From Glandiceps talaboti (Eukaryota; Hemichordata; Enteropneusta; Spengelidae): a stretch of 64,000 nt of DNA. The position numbers and the translations under genes were made by a program. The notes under the pieces are model-generated. The model was not told where the DNA came from. It ran no database searches and saw nothing but the letters and a program-made list of their open reading frames with translations. The stretch lies in the NCBI RefSeq assembly GCF_964340395.1, contig NC_135562.1, positions 19,137,626 through 19,201,625 of the forward strand. Direction: 5' to 3'. Every line of letters starts with the position of its first letter. Position 1 is the stretch's first letter. This document shows positions 1 through 11,405 of the stretch, one piece after another.

Positions 1-45
1 ACATATACATATACATATACATATACACATACATACACATGTATT
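1..45. repeat. ACATAT/ACAT microsatellite
   Basis: Short run of ACATAT units passing into ACAT units at the window edge. It may continue outside the window. Confidence 0.8.
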
Positions 46-965
46 ACCTATCTACCACTCTAGTTATAGAACATGTTATGTAAAGGCTTGGCTGTTTCAC
101 AATCAATGCTTCACTTATTTTGCACTTTGAGGCAAAAGTGAACTTGAAGGTTTCATAATTGTAATCTTCATAGATACTTGATAAAAGAAGTTAATGTAAA
201 TTGTCAGTATGAACTTGTCAGAAGGGATTAATACACTTTCTAGTTTGGACACTACATGTTATTGACACTACAAATCACCACATCTCATCACATTCCAGTT
301 TCTATCATACACTAGGTATGACCACCTAAAGTTCTCAACATACCGGTGACTTAACGACACATGCAATATTAATGCCCCTATACCAATGTTACGGGCCCGG
401 TCCATTTTGATGTGACATGGGAAACTCGTTTAAAACTTACATTACGTTAGCTTTTCTAAGCTTGTGAATATTACCTCAAAGGCTACGAATAACTAAACAT
501 TGCCTTAATAGAAACCAAAAACAACCTCCAGATCTGCCAAGAGGAAGACCCAAATGACTCCCTCACCACAGAGGTCACTCGTACATTCAACCAACAATCA
601 GATGCACCAAAACCTTTACTGTCATAATGGTAATACATTTTTCTTAAATATCTTCACTCAATGCTAATGAGATGATGACGTCTTTTAAAGATGTGAAATG
701 TTTGCCAAGATATTCTGAAATTGCCTTAAAACTCCAGATCTCCCCAACCAATGGTACTACCATTAGATGTGCTGACCTTTATTGTAATGATGCTATTTAA
801 CGTTTTAAAGAACATATTTCAGAATTATGTAAGTTATGATAAAGAAAAGTTTCTGATACTTGATGTTGCTGTCTTGTAAAGCTTGGAGGTTATTGCTGGA
901 AAAGGTCTGAATATCATAGATTTGGCTTTACAGGTATAAAAAAACTCCATGGCGTCTAAGGGAGA
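46..965 (+). repeat. Diverged direct repeat, copy 1
   Basis: This noncoding stretch reappears, diverged, at about 3884-4800 in the same orientation. Shared landmarks are a GCTTGGCTGTTTCACAATC block (about 90 and 3930), the CATACCGGTGAC block (about 341 and 4141) and the ATCTGCCA block (about 531 and 4330). No open frame is conserved between copies, so I read it as an interspersed or segmentally duplicated repeat. Confidence 0.75.
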
Positions 966-1158
966 CGACTAGGACCCCCACATGAGGTGAACCCATCCCA
1001 ACCCCAACCGTGATTTTTTATAGTGATGGGTATAGAAAAAAAAACATATCTAGTATACCCCCATGAGTATCTGTTTATTTGCTGGTTTATTAAATTATTT
1101 TATTTGTCCTTATACTTGTCGTTCGTTTGCTTGTTCATTTGTCATTTATTTGATAGTT

Positions 1159-1215
1159 TATTTATTTGTTTGTTTGTTTGTTTGTTTGTTTGTTTGTTTG
1201 TTTGTTTGTTTTGTT
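1159..1215. repeat. TTTG microsatellite
   Basis: About 13 TTTG/TTTA tetranucleotides. The two small overlapping open frames here only translate the repeat and are not genes. Confidence 0.9.
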
Positions 1216-1670
1216 TGTCACACGGTTCCTGAGTCCCATGTGAACATACCAGTAATCATTGTGACTTGATGTGTAAATTCAGTGTTGTTATGTTCTGTTG
1301 GTTTTCAATAAAAGTATTTTTCTGACTTAAAATGTTTTCTGTTTTTATTTATAATTCAGTAGTATATTGGTACGTTGTTTGAAAGTAGAAGTATACTGTA
1401 TATGAGTCTGAAAGGTCAGTTAAGTTAGATGGGGGGGGGGGTCGGTGACCTAACTTAAGCAATTAAGTTAGATATATTATATTGAACTTTTGATGTTGCC
1501 CCTAAGGTGGTCATACTGAGTGTATAATAAAAAATGATTTGTAGTGTCAATAACATGTAGTGTCCAAAATAGAAAGTGTATTAATCCCTTCTGACAAGTT
1601 CATAGTGACGAGTAGGGAACATTGACATTGACGAGTAGGGAACATTCTTACGGAAGAAAAAATGAAATAC

Positions 1671-2168
1671 CTTTGTCATGCTATCTTCATTTAGATAATG
1701 GTTATAATGATTGCCATCAATGCTATAGGCAAGTGTAAAGGATATAATAGTGAAGGTAACTATAACCGGTTCTTCCATTTGTACAGGGAACGACGACACA
1801 CCACTGACAGTCATCGTTTTAGCAAGATGTACTTCTAGGAATACTGGGCTGTGTACATATAGGTAGGCGAACCATTTAATACACCCAATGATCTTATGAA
1901 TAGTGTTGTCACCCAGTGGTTCCATGTTTACGTAGTGGTGTGGATGTATTGGTGACATACCTACTATCATGTCTGTCATTACTAGAGGTGGCGTGTTTAC
2001 CCACATTCTGCCGGATCGATAGTCACTCACTCCAAGGGGAAAGTGATATACATTGCACGGTGACCGCGTACCTATATTTAATGGAAATGGAACCAGATAA
2101 AAAGCTGAATACCTCCCGCAAGGGAAAACCCATAGGGTTCCGGGCCTACACACATTGTTGGAATGCAA
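1671..2168 (-). CDS. F5/8 type C (discoidin)-like exon, partial
   Basis: Open minus-strand stretch whose downstream half resembles the central strands of F5/8 type C (discoidin) domains: a FLEVHLAKTMTVSGVSS segment (the family's WLQVDLG-K-VTGV strand) followed by FTLAYSIDGNHYNHYLNED (the family's Y-L-YS-DG-W strand). The frame runs into a possible GTATTT donor, with the exon ending at 1671. The upstream boundary is not clear; the spacing between the PLG-like start and the VDLG-like strand is shorter than usual, so the exon may be truncated or start near 1905. Such domains bind glycans or membranes in secreted or surface proteins. Only part of a domain is present and no start codon is claimed. 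Confidence 0.45.
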
Positions 2169-2199
2169 GATTGTAAACTATAGCTATTGTACATGATGT

Positions 2200-3010
2200 A
2201 GCACTTATTGGAAAATTAATTATATGAAACTATATGGAATTTGAAACTTGCACCATTCACACATTGCCTAATTATTAAACAATCATTGATTATGCAAATT
2301 CCCATAGCCCGTATAAGTTACATCAAGCTAATGACACATGCACTTCTTTGTACTATGCTAATTATCTGAAATGAAAAGCTTGTATTCAAAAAATATTGTC
2401 CCACTATCAAAATGATAATTGATGCAAATTGCATATCATGATTAAAAACTACATAAACAGCTACATCAAACATGTATGATTTGTCATGGTTGATGGATGT
2501 ACCAAGTTAAGTGAAATTCGAAAATCATTAATTATGTAAATTAAAAATAAAAAGCTATGCCAACTGGCTTTAATGTGTATGTGTGATTTGTTATAGTTGA
2601 TGTATGTGCCAACACATATGGAATTTGAAGTGTGCATTCTCAAGACATAGTTTAATTGCTGAAAACCATTAATTATTCATATTACTTATTAACAGTAATA
2701 GCTACCAGATAAACTTCATAAGATATGTGCACATTGTTGTGGCTGATATATGTACTAGATTATATGAAATTTGAAGCTTGCATTCTTATGATATAGCCCA
2801 ATTACCAGAAATAACTAATTATGCAAATCACTGAATTACAATGAAAGCAATTGAAACTAGAGAACTATGCCAGCAGTCTTCATCGGAAATGTGTGCCTTG
2901 TTTATGGTTGAACTATATATACCAAATGTTATGAAATTCGAAGCTTGCATTCCGTAAGGGCAGGCAGTCTTGCGTTTCTGGTTGAGGCACAATAACTGCT
3001 GGAATGCAAT
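2200..3010. repeat. AT-rich tandem array, about 120-150 bp period
   Basis: Diverged units repeat about every 120-146 bp, each with a GAATTTGAA-CTTGCATTCT block followed by an AATTATGCAAAT block (around 2290, 2410, 2530, 2672 and 2818). The last unit runs into CATTCCGTAAGGGCA near 2950. The same family occurs at 6020-6890 and inverted at 18890-19560. No coding potential. Confidence 0.7.
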
Positions 3011-3587
3011 CTTGCCTATAGTATACGATATACCCTCAGCTCAATTGGCAAAAAGGCATGCCAAACTATACGAAATCTTAAAGGACTTTGTGATATCAAT
3101 CTAATTATGTAGTAGAACAGGAGTTATGCATTTTGAAATGAATTTTTTAAAATTTACAGAAATACACATACAGACATACATTTGCCCATGCATACAGAAC
3201 AAAGGTTAGGATTGCTTATTCGTGTAATTAGAACATAAAAAACTTTGATGGATTCACTGTATTACCCAAATCACATCTCAATATTACAATAAAATTTCAA
3301 ACATGGAAAAGAAAGTAGGAAGCTAAATAAAGCAAAGTTGAATGCAGTGTTTTCTAATCTTGCGACGAATCTGAAAATAAAAAGAAATGACATATCTTTA
3401 TAGCAAGTGAAAAAGATGAAATTCAAATATACGGACAGAAAATGGTCGACACTGTCGATAGTTTACCGCACAAAACGAGTGTGTCACGTATGTTATGTGT
3501 GTCAAATTAATGCAACTAGCCGTTGCATGAATTATCAAAAAAAAAGCTCTATATCCGTGATTTTTGAAGTCCTAGTAAAGGTTAGGG

Positions 3588-3715
3588 ACCGGTCAGTTTC
3601 TTCGGCCGGGGGGGGGGTGGATTGGTAGGGGGGTCACCCTGTTTTTGAAATTGGCAGTAGGGGGGGGGGGTCATGCTGTTTTGAAAATTGTGGAAGGGGG
3701 GGGGGTCATTGTGTT
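3588..3715. repeat. G-rich minisatellite and repeat boundary
   Basis: Starts with GACCGGTCAGTTTCTTC and passes into units of roughly 38 bp made of a G8-G10 run plus TCA-CTGTTTT. A related block at 5459-5613 ends in the reverse complement of the same start. A third, partial copy lies near 54150-54300. The G-runs could form quadruplexes. Confidence 0.6.
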
Positions 3716-3883
3716 TTAGATTGTGATGGAAAAAAAATCCTTTCTACAATGGCATATAGCCTTGTCTGAAATGTGGTACATGTCAATATTTGTTCTTGTC
3801 CCTGTTTCTTACATGAATTCTTTAACATTACTTATTAGTTCAAACCTAACTATACATATTCATATACATTGTACATGTACCGG

Positions 3884-4800
3884 TATTACCTAGCTACCAC
3901 ACTAGTTACAGAACATGTCATGTAAATGCTTGGCTGTTTCACAATCAATGCTTCACTTATATTGCAGTTTGGGGCAAAAGTGAACTTGAAGGTTTCGTAA
4001 TGGTAATTTTCATAGATAGTTTATAAATGAAGTTAATCTAAATTGTTTTACTCATCATGCTATTGACACTACAAATCACCACATCTCATCAGATTCCAGT
4101 TACTATTATACACTAGGTATGACCACCTAAAGTTCTCCAACATACCGGTGACTTTATTATACATGCAATATTAATGCCCCTATATACTAATGTTACGTGT
4201 CCATTTTATGTGATATGAGAAACTCATTTAAAAACGTTTTATGTTAGCTTTTCGAAGCTTGGAAATATTACCTCAATGGTTATGAATAACCTAAACATTG
4301 CCTTAGTATCTCAAGCAAAAAACTCCAGATCTGCCAGGGGGAAAACCCCAAGGACTCCCTCACCCCCAGAGGTCACTCATACATTCAACCAACAATCAGA
4401 TGCACCAACAACCTTTTTACTGTCATAATGGTATTACACTTTTCTTAAATATTTTCACCCTATTCTAATTTGATATGATATTGTCTTTTCAAGATCTGAA
4501 ACGTTTGCCAAGATAGTCTAAAATTGCCTTAAACTCCAAATCTCCCCTACCAATGATACTACCATTATAGATGTGCTGACCTTTACTACATGTATATAAT
4601 GATGCCATGTAAACTTTTTAAGAACATATTTCAACCCTTAGTGTAAGTTATAAAGAATAGTTTCTGATACTTGCTGTCTTGTAAAGCATGGATTAAGTTA
4701 TTGCTTGAAAGGGTCTGAATAGCCTAAATATTGGCTTTAAGAGTAAAAATCCTCCAGGGTTTCTAGAGGGAGACCCCCTCAGACCCCCCACATGAGGTGG
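3884..4800 (+). repeat. Diverged direct repeat, copy 2
   Basis: Second copy of the 46-965 repeat, same orientation, with scattered substitutions and small indels. Confidence 0.75.
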
Positions 4801-5340
4801 ACATCCCAGTCTCAAGCTCTTCCCCTCTTACTGTCAAGATGCTATCAAAGTATATTTCAAAAGTATTTCAACCCTATGTAGTTGCTTTTAACATGTTGGT
4901 GTTGTCTTGTAAGGCTTGGAAATTATTGTCTGAAAGGGTCTGAATAGTCTCAAAATTGACTTTTCAGAGTTACAAACCTCCGGGGCTTCTAGGGGGAGAC
5001 CCCCTTGCCCCTCCCCCCCCCCCACACACACATGAGGTGTGCACATCCTAGTCTCAAGATCTTCCCCCTCCTCTTACTGTCAAGATCCTATCAAACTATA
5101 TTTCAAAAATATTTCAACCTTATGTAGTTGCATTTTACATGTTGGTGCTGTCTTGAAAGCTTGGAAATTATTTTCTGAAAATGTCTGAATAGTCTCAAAA
5201 TTGTCTTTTCAGAGTTAAAAACCTCCTGGACTTCTAGGGAAGACCCATAAGAGATGTACATATTCCCTTCTCAAGCTTTCCTACCCTTCACTGCCAAGAT
5301 GCTATTAAACTCCTTTTCGAATATATTTACCCTGTGTAGT
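4630..5340 (+). repeat. Tandem repeat of about 240 bp, three units
   Basis: The distal part of the direct repeat is triplicated here: a TATTTCAA-CCTATGTAGTTG block, then GTCTGAATAGTCTCAAAATTG, then a C- and G-rich AGGGGGAGACCCCCT block recur with a period near 240 bp. Copy 1 of the direct repeat has only one unit. Confidence 0.65.
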
Positions 5341-5458
5341 CAATAATTATCAATATGATAGTGCTAACCTGGGATCTTATAAAGTAGATGCAAGACAGTC
5401 AAGCAGTCCACACTGAGTCACGATAAAAAAATACCTGTCATGCGAATATTATATATAT

Positions 5459-5613
5459 GGGGGGGGGGGTCATCATGTTTTAGAATTAAGTGATAGGGGG
5501 GTCAGCCTGTTTTTGGTTTTACAGATAGGGGGGTCAGTGACTTTTTGTCTGTCCGATTTAAGAATCCACCGCCCCCCCCCCCCACCCCCCAGGCTGGAGA
5601 AACTGACCGGTCC
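5459..5613. repeat. G-rich minisatellite, inverted end
   Basis: Three G-run units like those at 3600-3715, then a C14-type tract and GGAGAAACTGACCGGTC, the reverse complement of the start at 3588. The two ends could delimit a composite element of about 2 kb, but I see no direct target duplication. Confidence 0.5.
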
Positions 5614-6019
5614 CTTAGTTGTCGAAAAGTTGTTCAAATGCCTTCTAGCTATTCGCAGTACAGGAAAGCTGCCGTCCTCGACTTCACTCGGCTTTCACCA
5701 TCACCTAATACACACTCGGAATACACGATACTTTGAATAGTCTAGAACGGAGCCAATCAATGCCTGGGTTGGGATTTAATAGGTTCAGTTAAAGGCCAGA
5801 ACTCCTCCAGACTTTCGATAACCTCAAGGTCAGCATCTCCACTCCACCACATTATCCCCAATATCTTACCATGATGTTTCCCCTTTGCTACTGTTAGATC
5901 TGCTCCTATACTCGCACCACAACTAAAAGTTAAATCTAAGCTCTTCACTGATATGTTATGACATTACTAACCAGATTTAAACTGAAACCATTATATAAGG
6001 GCAAAAATCATATATTTGT
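5614..6019. other. Noncoding; possible short exon at 5858-5947 minus
   Basis: No repeat is recognised. On the minus strand a short open stretch ends in CATCATG followed by GTAAGA, a plausible phase-1 donor like those of the confirmed exons. I recognise no domain and the acceptor is weak, so it is not called as a gene. Confidence 0.25.
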
Positions 6020-6890
6020 TGGCCTTAACACATTGCAGGAATGTAAAATTCTGAACTGTGACCATTATACATGGTGTACTACTTAATTGGAGAATTAATT
6101 ACACGAAACTATGACATTTCAAGCTATTGTGCCTAATTATAAAAACAAATAATTATGCAAATTCACCATTTACCTTGTAAGTTTACAAGCCAAACTTTAA
6201 TGACGCATGCAGGTCTTTACCACCAATGCATGTACTAAATTATCACAAATGTAAAGCTTGCACTCTACAGATATTGCCAAGTTCAATGAAACATGAAGTT
6301 TGCACTTTCTTAAGATATAGCGTAATTACCGAAAATAATTTATTATGCAAAACACTCATTACAATTAAAACCTATCCAGGCAGGCTTTAGAGGATATGTG
6401 TGCTTTGTTATGGTCGGTGTATTGCCATATTATACGGAATTTGAAGAGTACATTCTTAAGATATAGCTTAATTACTGAAAATCATTAGTTATTCAAATTA
6501 CTTATTAAATGTAAAAGTTTTATTAACAAACTTCATGGCACAGGTATGTATTATTATGGCTTATAAGTGTACCACATCATATAATTATGAAATTTGAAGT
6601 ATGTATTTTTAAGACGTGGCCTAATTACTGAAAATTGTTCAGTATGCAAATCATTATCAAACAAACTTTTACAGGACATAATGTTATGCTTGATGTATGT
6701 ACTGAATTATATTGAAATGAAGAATACATTCTTATATAGACTGATTACCGAAAATCATTGGATAGTTATTCATTAAAACTATAAGTTACATCAGTAAACT
6801 TACAGGGAATATGAGCTTTATTATGGTTAATGGATGTATTATTAAATTATATTGAAATGGAAAGTTTGCATTCTTAAGGCATAGCCCAAT
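6020..6890. repeat. AT-rich tandem array, second block
   Basis: Same family as 2200-3010, same orientation. ATTATGCAAAT-like blocks recur near 6152, 6343, 6487, 6643 and 6765. Confidence 0.7.
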
Positions 6891-7590
6891 GTCGCCCTCA
6901 CCTAACTTCCATTATTTATCTAAACTATGGCCCTCCCAGAAGGACTGATTTGTAAAAGGTGAATCACCCCTAAGTCCTCCCTCCTCCCTCCCCCTCTTGT
7001 AATTACAGAATGCTCCCTTACTGCATGATTGGAGAGTGTTTCGATCACTTTCGAAATAGTGTTCGAAGTAAGATATTATGCATAGTCAATGATGTAGTCG
7101 TGTTCGAATCTAGGTAGTATTTTGATAGTGATGACCAGCTGAGTTGTGTAATAAAATGAGCCTTTGTCACTAATCAGATACTTATAATGTAGTGATGGTG
7201 GACATAGTTTCTATCCAGTAGTTGATGATGCACAATCTCCTCCATCCGAAACAAAATTGTCCAGTACATCTCATTACAATCGTCAGCATCTTCGAAATTT
7301 TTTATCATTGTGACTGCGACGCCACTGACTTTGACTGTATATTGACGTCATATGCTGTGGTCAGATCATGGTCTTGTGGCAGCTGGGAAGGTCTCATCTC
7401 ATCTCCTATCTCCAAATGTAAAATCATGGCGTCACACTGACACTGACGTGTTTAATATATTCCAATTCTTATCCCAACTTCAAACAGAGACATTCCTAAG
7501 GATCTGGCTGCAATGCATATTTGTTTTCTATAGTAGCCTGAGGTTTTAGGAAAAAATGTTAATATGACAAAGACAAACAGCCAATCACAC
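6891..7590. other. Intergenic or intronic, nothing recognised
   Basis: No recognised domain, repeat or RNA gene on either strand. Small open frames at 7222-7549 have no recognisable content. Confidence 0.5.
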
Positions 7591-7615
7591 AGCTACACAG
7601 CCAGCCATCCTGCCA

Positions 7616-7657
7616 AACAGACAGACAGAGACAGACAGACAGACTGACAGACTGACA
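7616..7657. repeat. CAGA microsatellite
   Basis: Imperfect CAGA/CTGA tetranucleotide run just downstream of the Link-like exon in transcript orientation. Confidence 0.8.
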
Positions 7658-7688
7658 ACATATAGAGCATATTAACATCAAAACATAC

Positions 7689-7964
7689 CATTTTCAATGG
7701 ACACAGGAACACACAGAGCATTAGTATTAAAATCAATGCTGCCATGTTTAGATTCAATTGCATGAAACGAATGTTCATATAAACGAATGTGCCCGCTAGT
7801 CCTCAGCAAAAAATTATTTTCACTCCAGAAATATCCAAATGTCACAAGTCCGAACTGCCATGCTGTGCGAGTGTATTCAAAGGAAGATAATACAGCATTG
7901 TTCCCGTCACAGGCAAGTTTTGCGTCCTGGTAAGAATAGGTCCCCAAGATAACAAATGCAATGG
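7689..7964 (-). CDS. Link-like (hyaluronan-binding type) exon, phase 1-1
   Basis: Exon of 276 bp (92 codons) with a pyrimidine-rich tract and TAG acceptor upstream and a GTATGT donor downstream. Both introns are phase 1, as is usual for shuffled extracellular modules. The translation has a YSYQDAKLACDG start, a VLSSFEYTRTAWQFGL helix and a SIDFNTNALCVPV end, matching the Y-A-C, LAT-L-A-G and final Cys positions of Link domains. The Cys normally found before the GW motif and its partner are absent (FGYFW is seen there), so this is either a divergent Link fold or a two-cysteine relative. Link domains bind hyaluronan in matrix and surface proteins; binding here is untested inference. Confidence 0.55.
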
Positions 7965-8158
7965 CTATTTGTAAGCGAAATAAGAAAAAGTAAGACCATA
8001 AGTAATACTAAGAATACACGATTACAAATGAAATATTATTCATATGTTCATTTGATCGACAGCGTATATACATTAAAGATATGTTACAAACACTTCTGAA
8101 AGAAACCGATATATGACATATATGAATAAATAAATAAATAAACACACACACATAAATG

Positions 8159-8162
<4 letters not shown>

Positions 8163-8195
<33 letters not shown>
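8163..8195. repeat. TA microsatellite
   Basis: Uninterrupted AT dinucleotides, upstream of the foldback at 8252. Confidence 0.95.
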
Positions 8196-8196
<1 letters not shown>

Positions 8197-8251
8197 CTCG
8201 GTGAGTATCAAACTGCTAAGACAGTGCTCTATACCGCAGTGGCAGAGCGTA

Positions 8252-8401
8252 ATAGTTTTGGTAGTACTGGAACTCTTTCTTGGATGTAACTCGGAGTTTC
8301 ACGCATGGTGCGATCATCAGACACTCAGAGAGTGTCTGATGATCGCACCATGCGTGAAACTCCGAGTTACATCCAAGAAAGAGTTCCAGTACTACCAAAA
8401 C

Positions 8402-8404
<3 letters not shown>
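8252..8404. repeat. Perfect 75-bp inverted repeat (foldback)
   Basis: Arms 8252-8326 and 8330-8404 are exact reverse complements separated by a 3-base AGA loop. The right arm contains CTGATGA, a CGCA/TGCG pair and GAAAC, resembling a hammerhead ribozyme core. Because of the palindrome, both strands translate to nearly the same meaningless peptide. It lies just upstream of a Penelope-like GIY-YIG fragment, whose family carries terminal repeats with hammerhead motifs, so the arms may be opposed partial Penelope terminal repeats (inference). Confidence 0.85.

Positions 8405-8479
<75 letters not shown>
8403..8479. repeat. TA microsatellite
   Basis: Long TA run directly abutting the right arm of the foldback. 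An isoleucine/tyrosine-rich open frame across it is an artefact. Confidence 0.95.
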
Positions 8480-8482
<3 letters not shown>

Positions 8483-8769
8483 TAAGTAAAGTGTTTCTAG
8501 CAAAAAAAGAAAAAAAACGTTGCTGAACTGTCTCAGTAGGCCCAATTCATCATACTAATTATCCCCTCTGTCCAGTCATGCGACCCAAAATGGTAATCAG
8601 AATAGTTGCTATTGTTTGCGGTTTATTCCATTTTCTCTGTATGTGTCGAGTTTGTTTTATCCAGAAGCTTTCACGTGTTAGTCTGTATGATTTGTTTTTC
8701 CATATCTTTTGAAGTCCTACTATTTTAAGGTCACAAGGGAGTGGTTGGCTGAGTTTAAATGGTTTGGTA

Positions 8770-9145
8770 TTGGATCTGTTTTGTTTTTGTTCCTGGACGG
8801 GAAATGTTTACAAAACAGCGTGGTATACCAGGCAACAGTTCATCACAAAGACACCAATATCCGCGAAACGTATGTCGGACTTACTGAAAACGAGTTCAAG
8901 ACACGGTACAGGAACCACACAGCTTCATTCCGCAACAATTTGTCAAGAAACTCAACAGAACTATTAAGTAAGTATGAAAATTATCGCGAGCGCGCGACCG
9001 TACAACAGCTCCAGTCAGAGATGTAATCTCTGCATAACTGAAAAGTACATTATAATTTGTCAACCTCATCGCTGCACTCTAAATAAACGGAATGAACTTG
9101 TGTCGTCGTGTAGGCATAGACATAAATCATATTTGCAGAACAATT
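8770..9145 (+). pseudogene. Penelope-like element, GIY-YIG endonuclease fragment
   Basis: The C-terminal region of a Penelope-like retroelement. NSVVYQATVHHKD is followed by RETYVGLTENEFKTRYRNH, the family's Y-(I/V)-GLTE-FK-RY-NH GIY-YIG core, then NSTELLSKY. After a frame change near 8975 the family tail continues as RCNLCITEKYIIICQPHRC and LNKRNELVSSCRH. In intact elements this domain nicks target DNA for reverse transcription. The reverse transcriptase part is missing upstream, where the foldback and TA tracts lie, so this is a 5'-truncated relic with at least one frameshift. Element A is inserted just downstream, at 9193. Confidence 0.8.
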
Positions 9146-9192
9146 TACTATGCTAATATGCTATGTTATGGGTAGATATTCCCTGTTAGGAA

Positions 9193-9842
9193 TGTGGCGG
9201 TCGGTTGCCGATCGGGGGCCCGGGAGGCGCTTTGTGTCCCAATCGCTCGACCAGTTTGCGCCTCGTGTTATCACTGCGCACACACTAGGCTCTCACACAA
9301 CAACAACACGAGACTGTTCGTTTGAATTGTGATCGACACTTTGCTGGTTTAATTCTTCATCACCATCTACAACACGATGGGAAGGCGAAAGGTCAAGAGC
9401 GTAACAACTTTACAATAAAATACTAAAATAAAAAGTTACAAGCTCATCAAAACCTGAAATACATCTATGACGCAACGCTATATACAGGCGACTATGACAG
9501 TTCATTCACAGATGTTTCAATGTCTCAAAAAGTAGTAAAATCTAAATGAAAACTTTCCAAACTTCACTAGGACATCAATAAATATGTCATCTTTCGTTTG
9601 ACATACATCAAGAGTCTGGATGCTTTGGATTACTACACAAATTAAATAGTTTTTCTGAAGACATGAAATCACTTACCTACAACGTGATGGGAAGGCGAAA
9701 GGTCAAGAGGTCAAGACGAACATTGCCCTCTCACACATGAATTGAATTACTTTCGTCTTTACTATATGCACAAAGGTATAAAGCTTACAACATAAATATA
9801 AATTATCAACACTACTACAAGGTTCTCAGAACCTGGGTCACA
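9193..9842 (-). repeat. Element A 3' LTR
   Basis: 650-bp LTR, TG...CA termini. A 13-bp palindrome, GGTTCTGAGAACC, sits close to the sense-strand start. Confidence 0.93.
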
Positions 9843-9860
9843 TCCTCCCCTGGTTTGAGG
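9843..9860 (-). promoter_or_regulatory. Element A polypurine tract
   Basis: On the sense strand CAGGGGAGGA immediately precedes the TGTGACCC start of the 3' LTR, the expected plus-strand primer position. Confidence 0.75.
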
Positions 9861-9912
9861 AAAACGACACACTTGTCGTTTAAACAAGAAATAGAAATAC
9901 ATGAAAATATAA

Positions 9913-10452
9913 CTAAATATGACTCTTTAGCAATTCACATAGCAATGCCATGCTGTAGCAAGTTAGTCTGTCAGGTTGTCGTCGTTGTCGAACAGGATAA
10001 CGTCGTTGTCCAGGTATTTCAGTCATGTCTGGGGTAGCTTCCTTCTTATGTTCATCCCTTAACTGTACAGGTGAATCAGTGACAGTGGGCTCTGCACCCA
10101 TAGCATCAAAGAATTCCTCAGGATCATTATCAAGGTGACCTTCCTCTGCAATAGTTTCCATTAGATTAGATGGTAAACCAGTCCTGCAACCAACACTGGG
10201 ATCTGCTCCTATACATTCCAAAGGGGGTACTAAATCACTTTGTAATTCATCTGAATGTCCAACGGCATCGATGGTTGAATCAAGTCTCTCAGCTGGAGTC
10301 GAAATACGTTCAGGCGCCACACCAGTAGCAGGCTCCTTTGTCATCTCTGGTACCTGAAGTGGGGACAATGCTGATTCACTCTCAACAAAAGATGTGCATA
10401 AGGCATCACCACTAGGACAATGAATTTTCACAATATCACCCTGATCAGACAT
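9913..10452 (-). pseudogene. Element A pol C-terminal tail
   Basis: 179-codon acidic open frame shifted relative to the integrase frame, with the change near 10440. It ends with a basic RRYPVRQRRQPDRL motif typical of the extreme C-terminus of many Gypsy polyproteins. I see no chromodomain. It probably forms the integrase C-terminal extension in intact relatives. Confidence 0.65.
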
Positions 10453-11405
10453 GTCATCGTCACTACCACTGCACTACTTGGTTCAACATTACTATCATCA
10501 TTGACAATAGCATCCTGCTTCTCATCTTCTTTGCCCTTAAACTGATATCCCCTATGCTTAGCTGTCAAAAATGTACAAGGTTTCAACATATTACGATGCA
10601 AAGTTCGCACTCTGTCACCATCTTCTACTTGGATGTCATAGACAGGGAGATCTGGATTCTTAGACAATACAACATAAGGTGTTGACTCCCACTTGTCTCG
10701 TAACTTACGCTTTCCAATGGTGGGGGACTTGTCTACTACCAGCACTCTGTCACCAGGATGAAGTTCCATCCCTTCCTTGGTACGGTTGTCATACATCTTC
10801 TTCTGTCGTCCTCTCGCTTTATCAGCCTGTCGAATGGCCTCACCATATGACTCTTTCAGTCTTCTACTCAGATCTTCAGCATACTCAGACTGGTCAGCTG
10901 TCTCACTGGAATGTTCACTCACACCGAATGCAAGATCAACTGGTAGACGAGGGTTGCGCATAAACATCAGATAGAAAGGTGGGTACCCTGTGGATTCATG
11001 ACGCGTCGAGTTGTAAGCATAGGTCATAGAACCAAGGTACTCCTTCCAGTTCCTCTTACGTGTTGGATCAAGTGTCCCCAACATGTTTAACAGCGTCTGA
11101 TTAAAACGCTCTGTCATCCCGTTGCCCTGCGGATGGTAAGGGGTCGTTCGGCTCTTCTTTACTCCAGTAATAGCACACAGCTCCTTGACCAATGCACTCT
11201 CGAAATTCCTTCCTTGATCAGCATGGAGTCTTCTGGGAAAACCATAGTGACAGAAGAACTCTTTCCACAATACTTTAGCTACAGTGACAGCTTTCTGATC
11301 TTTGGTAGCATACGCCTGCGCATATCTGGTAAAATGATCAGTTACCACCAGTACATTCTCTTCACCATCCTTGGACTTTTCCAGTGACAAAAAGTCTATA
11401 CACAA
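10428..11405 (-). pseudogene. Element A integrase catalytic core
   Basis: Integrase core domain (rve). The three acidic residues are seen in CIDFLSLEKS near the start, in RLHADQGRNF and in GMTERFNQTLL; the YHPQGNG turn is also present. It is followed by the GDRVLVVDKSP region that corresponds to the C-terminal DNA-binding part. The enzyme would insert the cDNA copy into the host chromosome. Its N-terminal zinc-binding part lies in another frame (11362-12054), so a frameshift near 11400 breaks the enzyme. Confidence 0.88.

Noticed and set aside
5757-5948. Possible exon with a GTAAGA donor
   Set aside because: Acceptor weak, no domain recognised; kept only as a note in the region description.
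8156-8545. Nearly identical peptides encoded on both strands
   Set aside because: Consequence of the perfect palindrome and TA repeats, not two genes.
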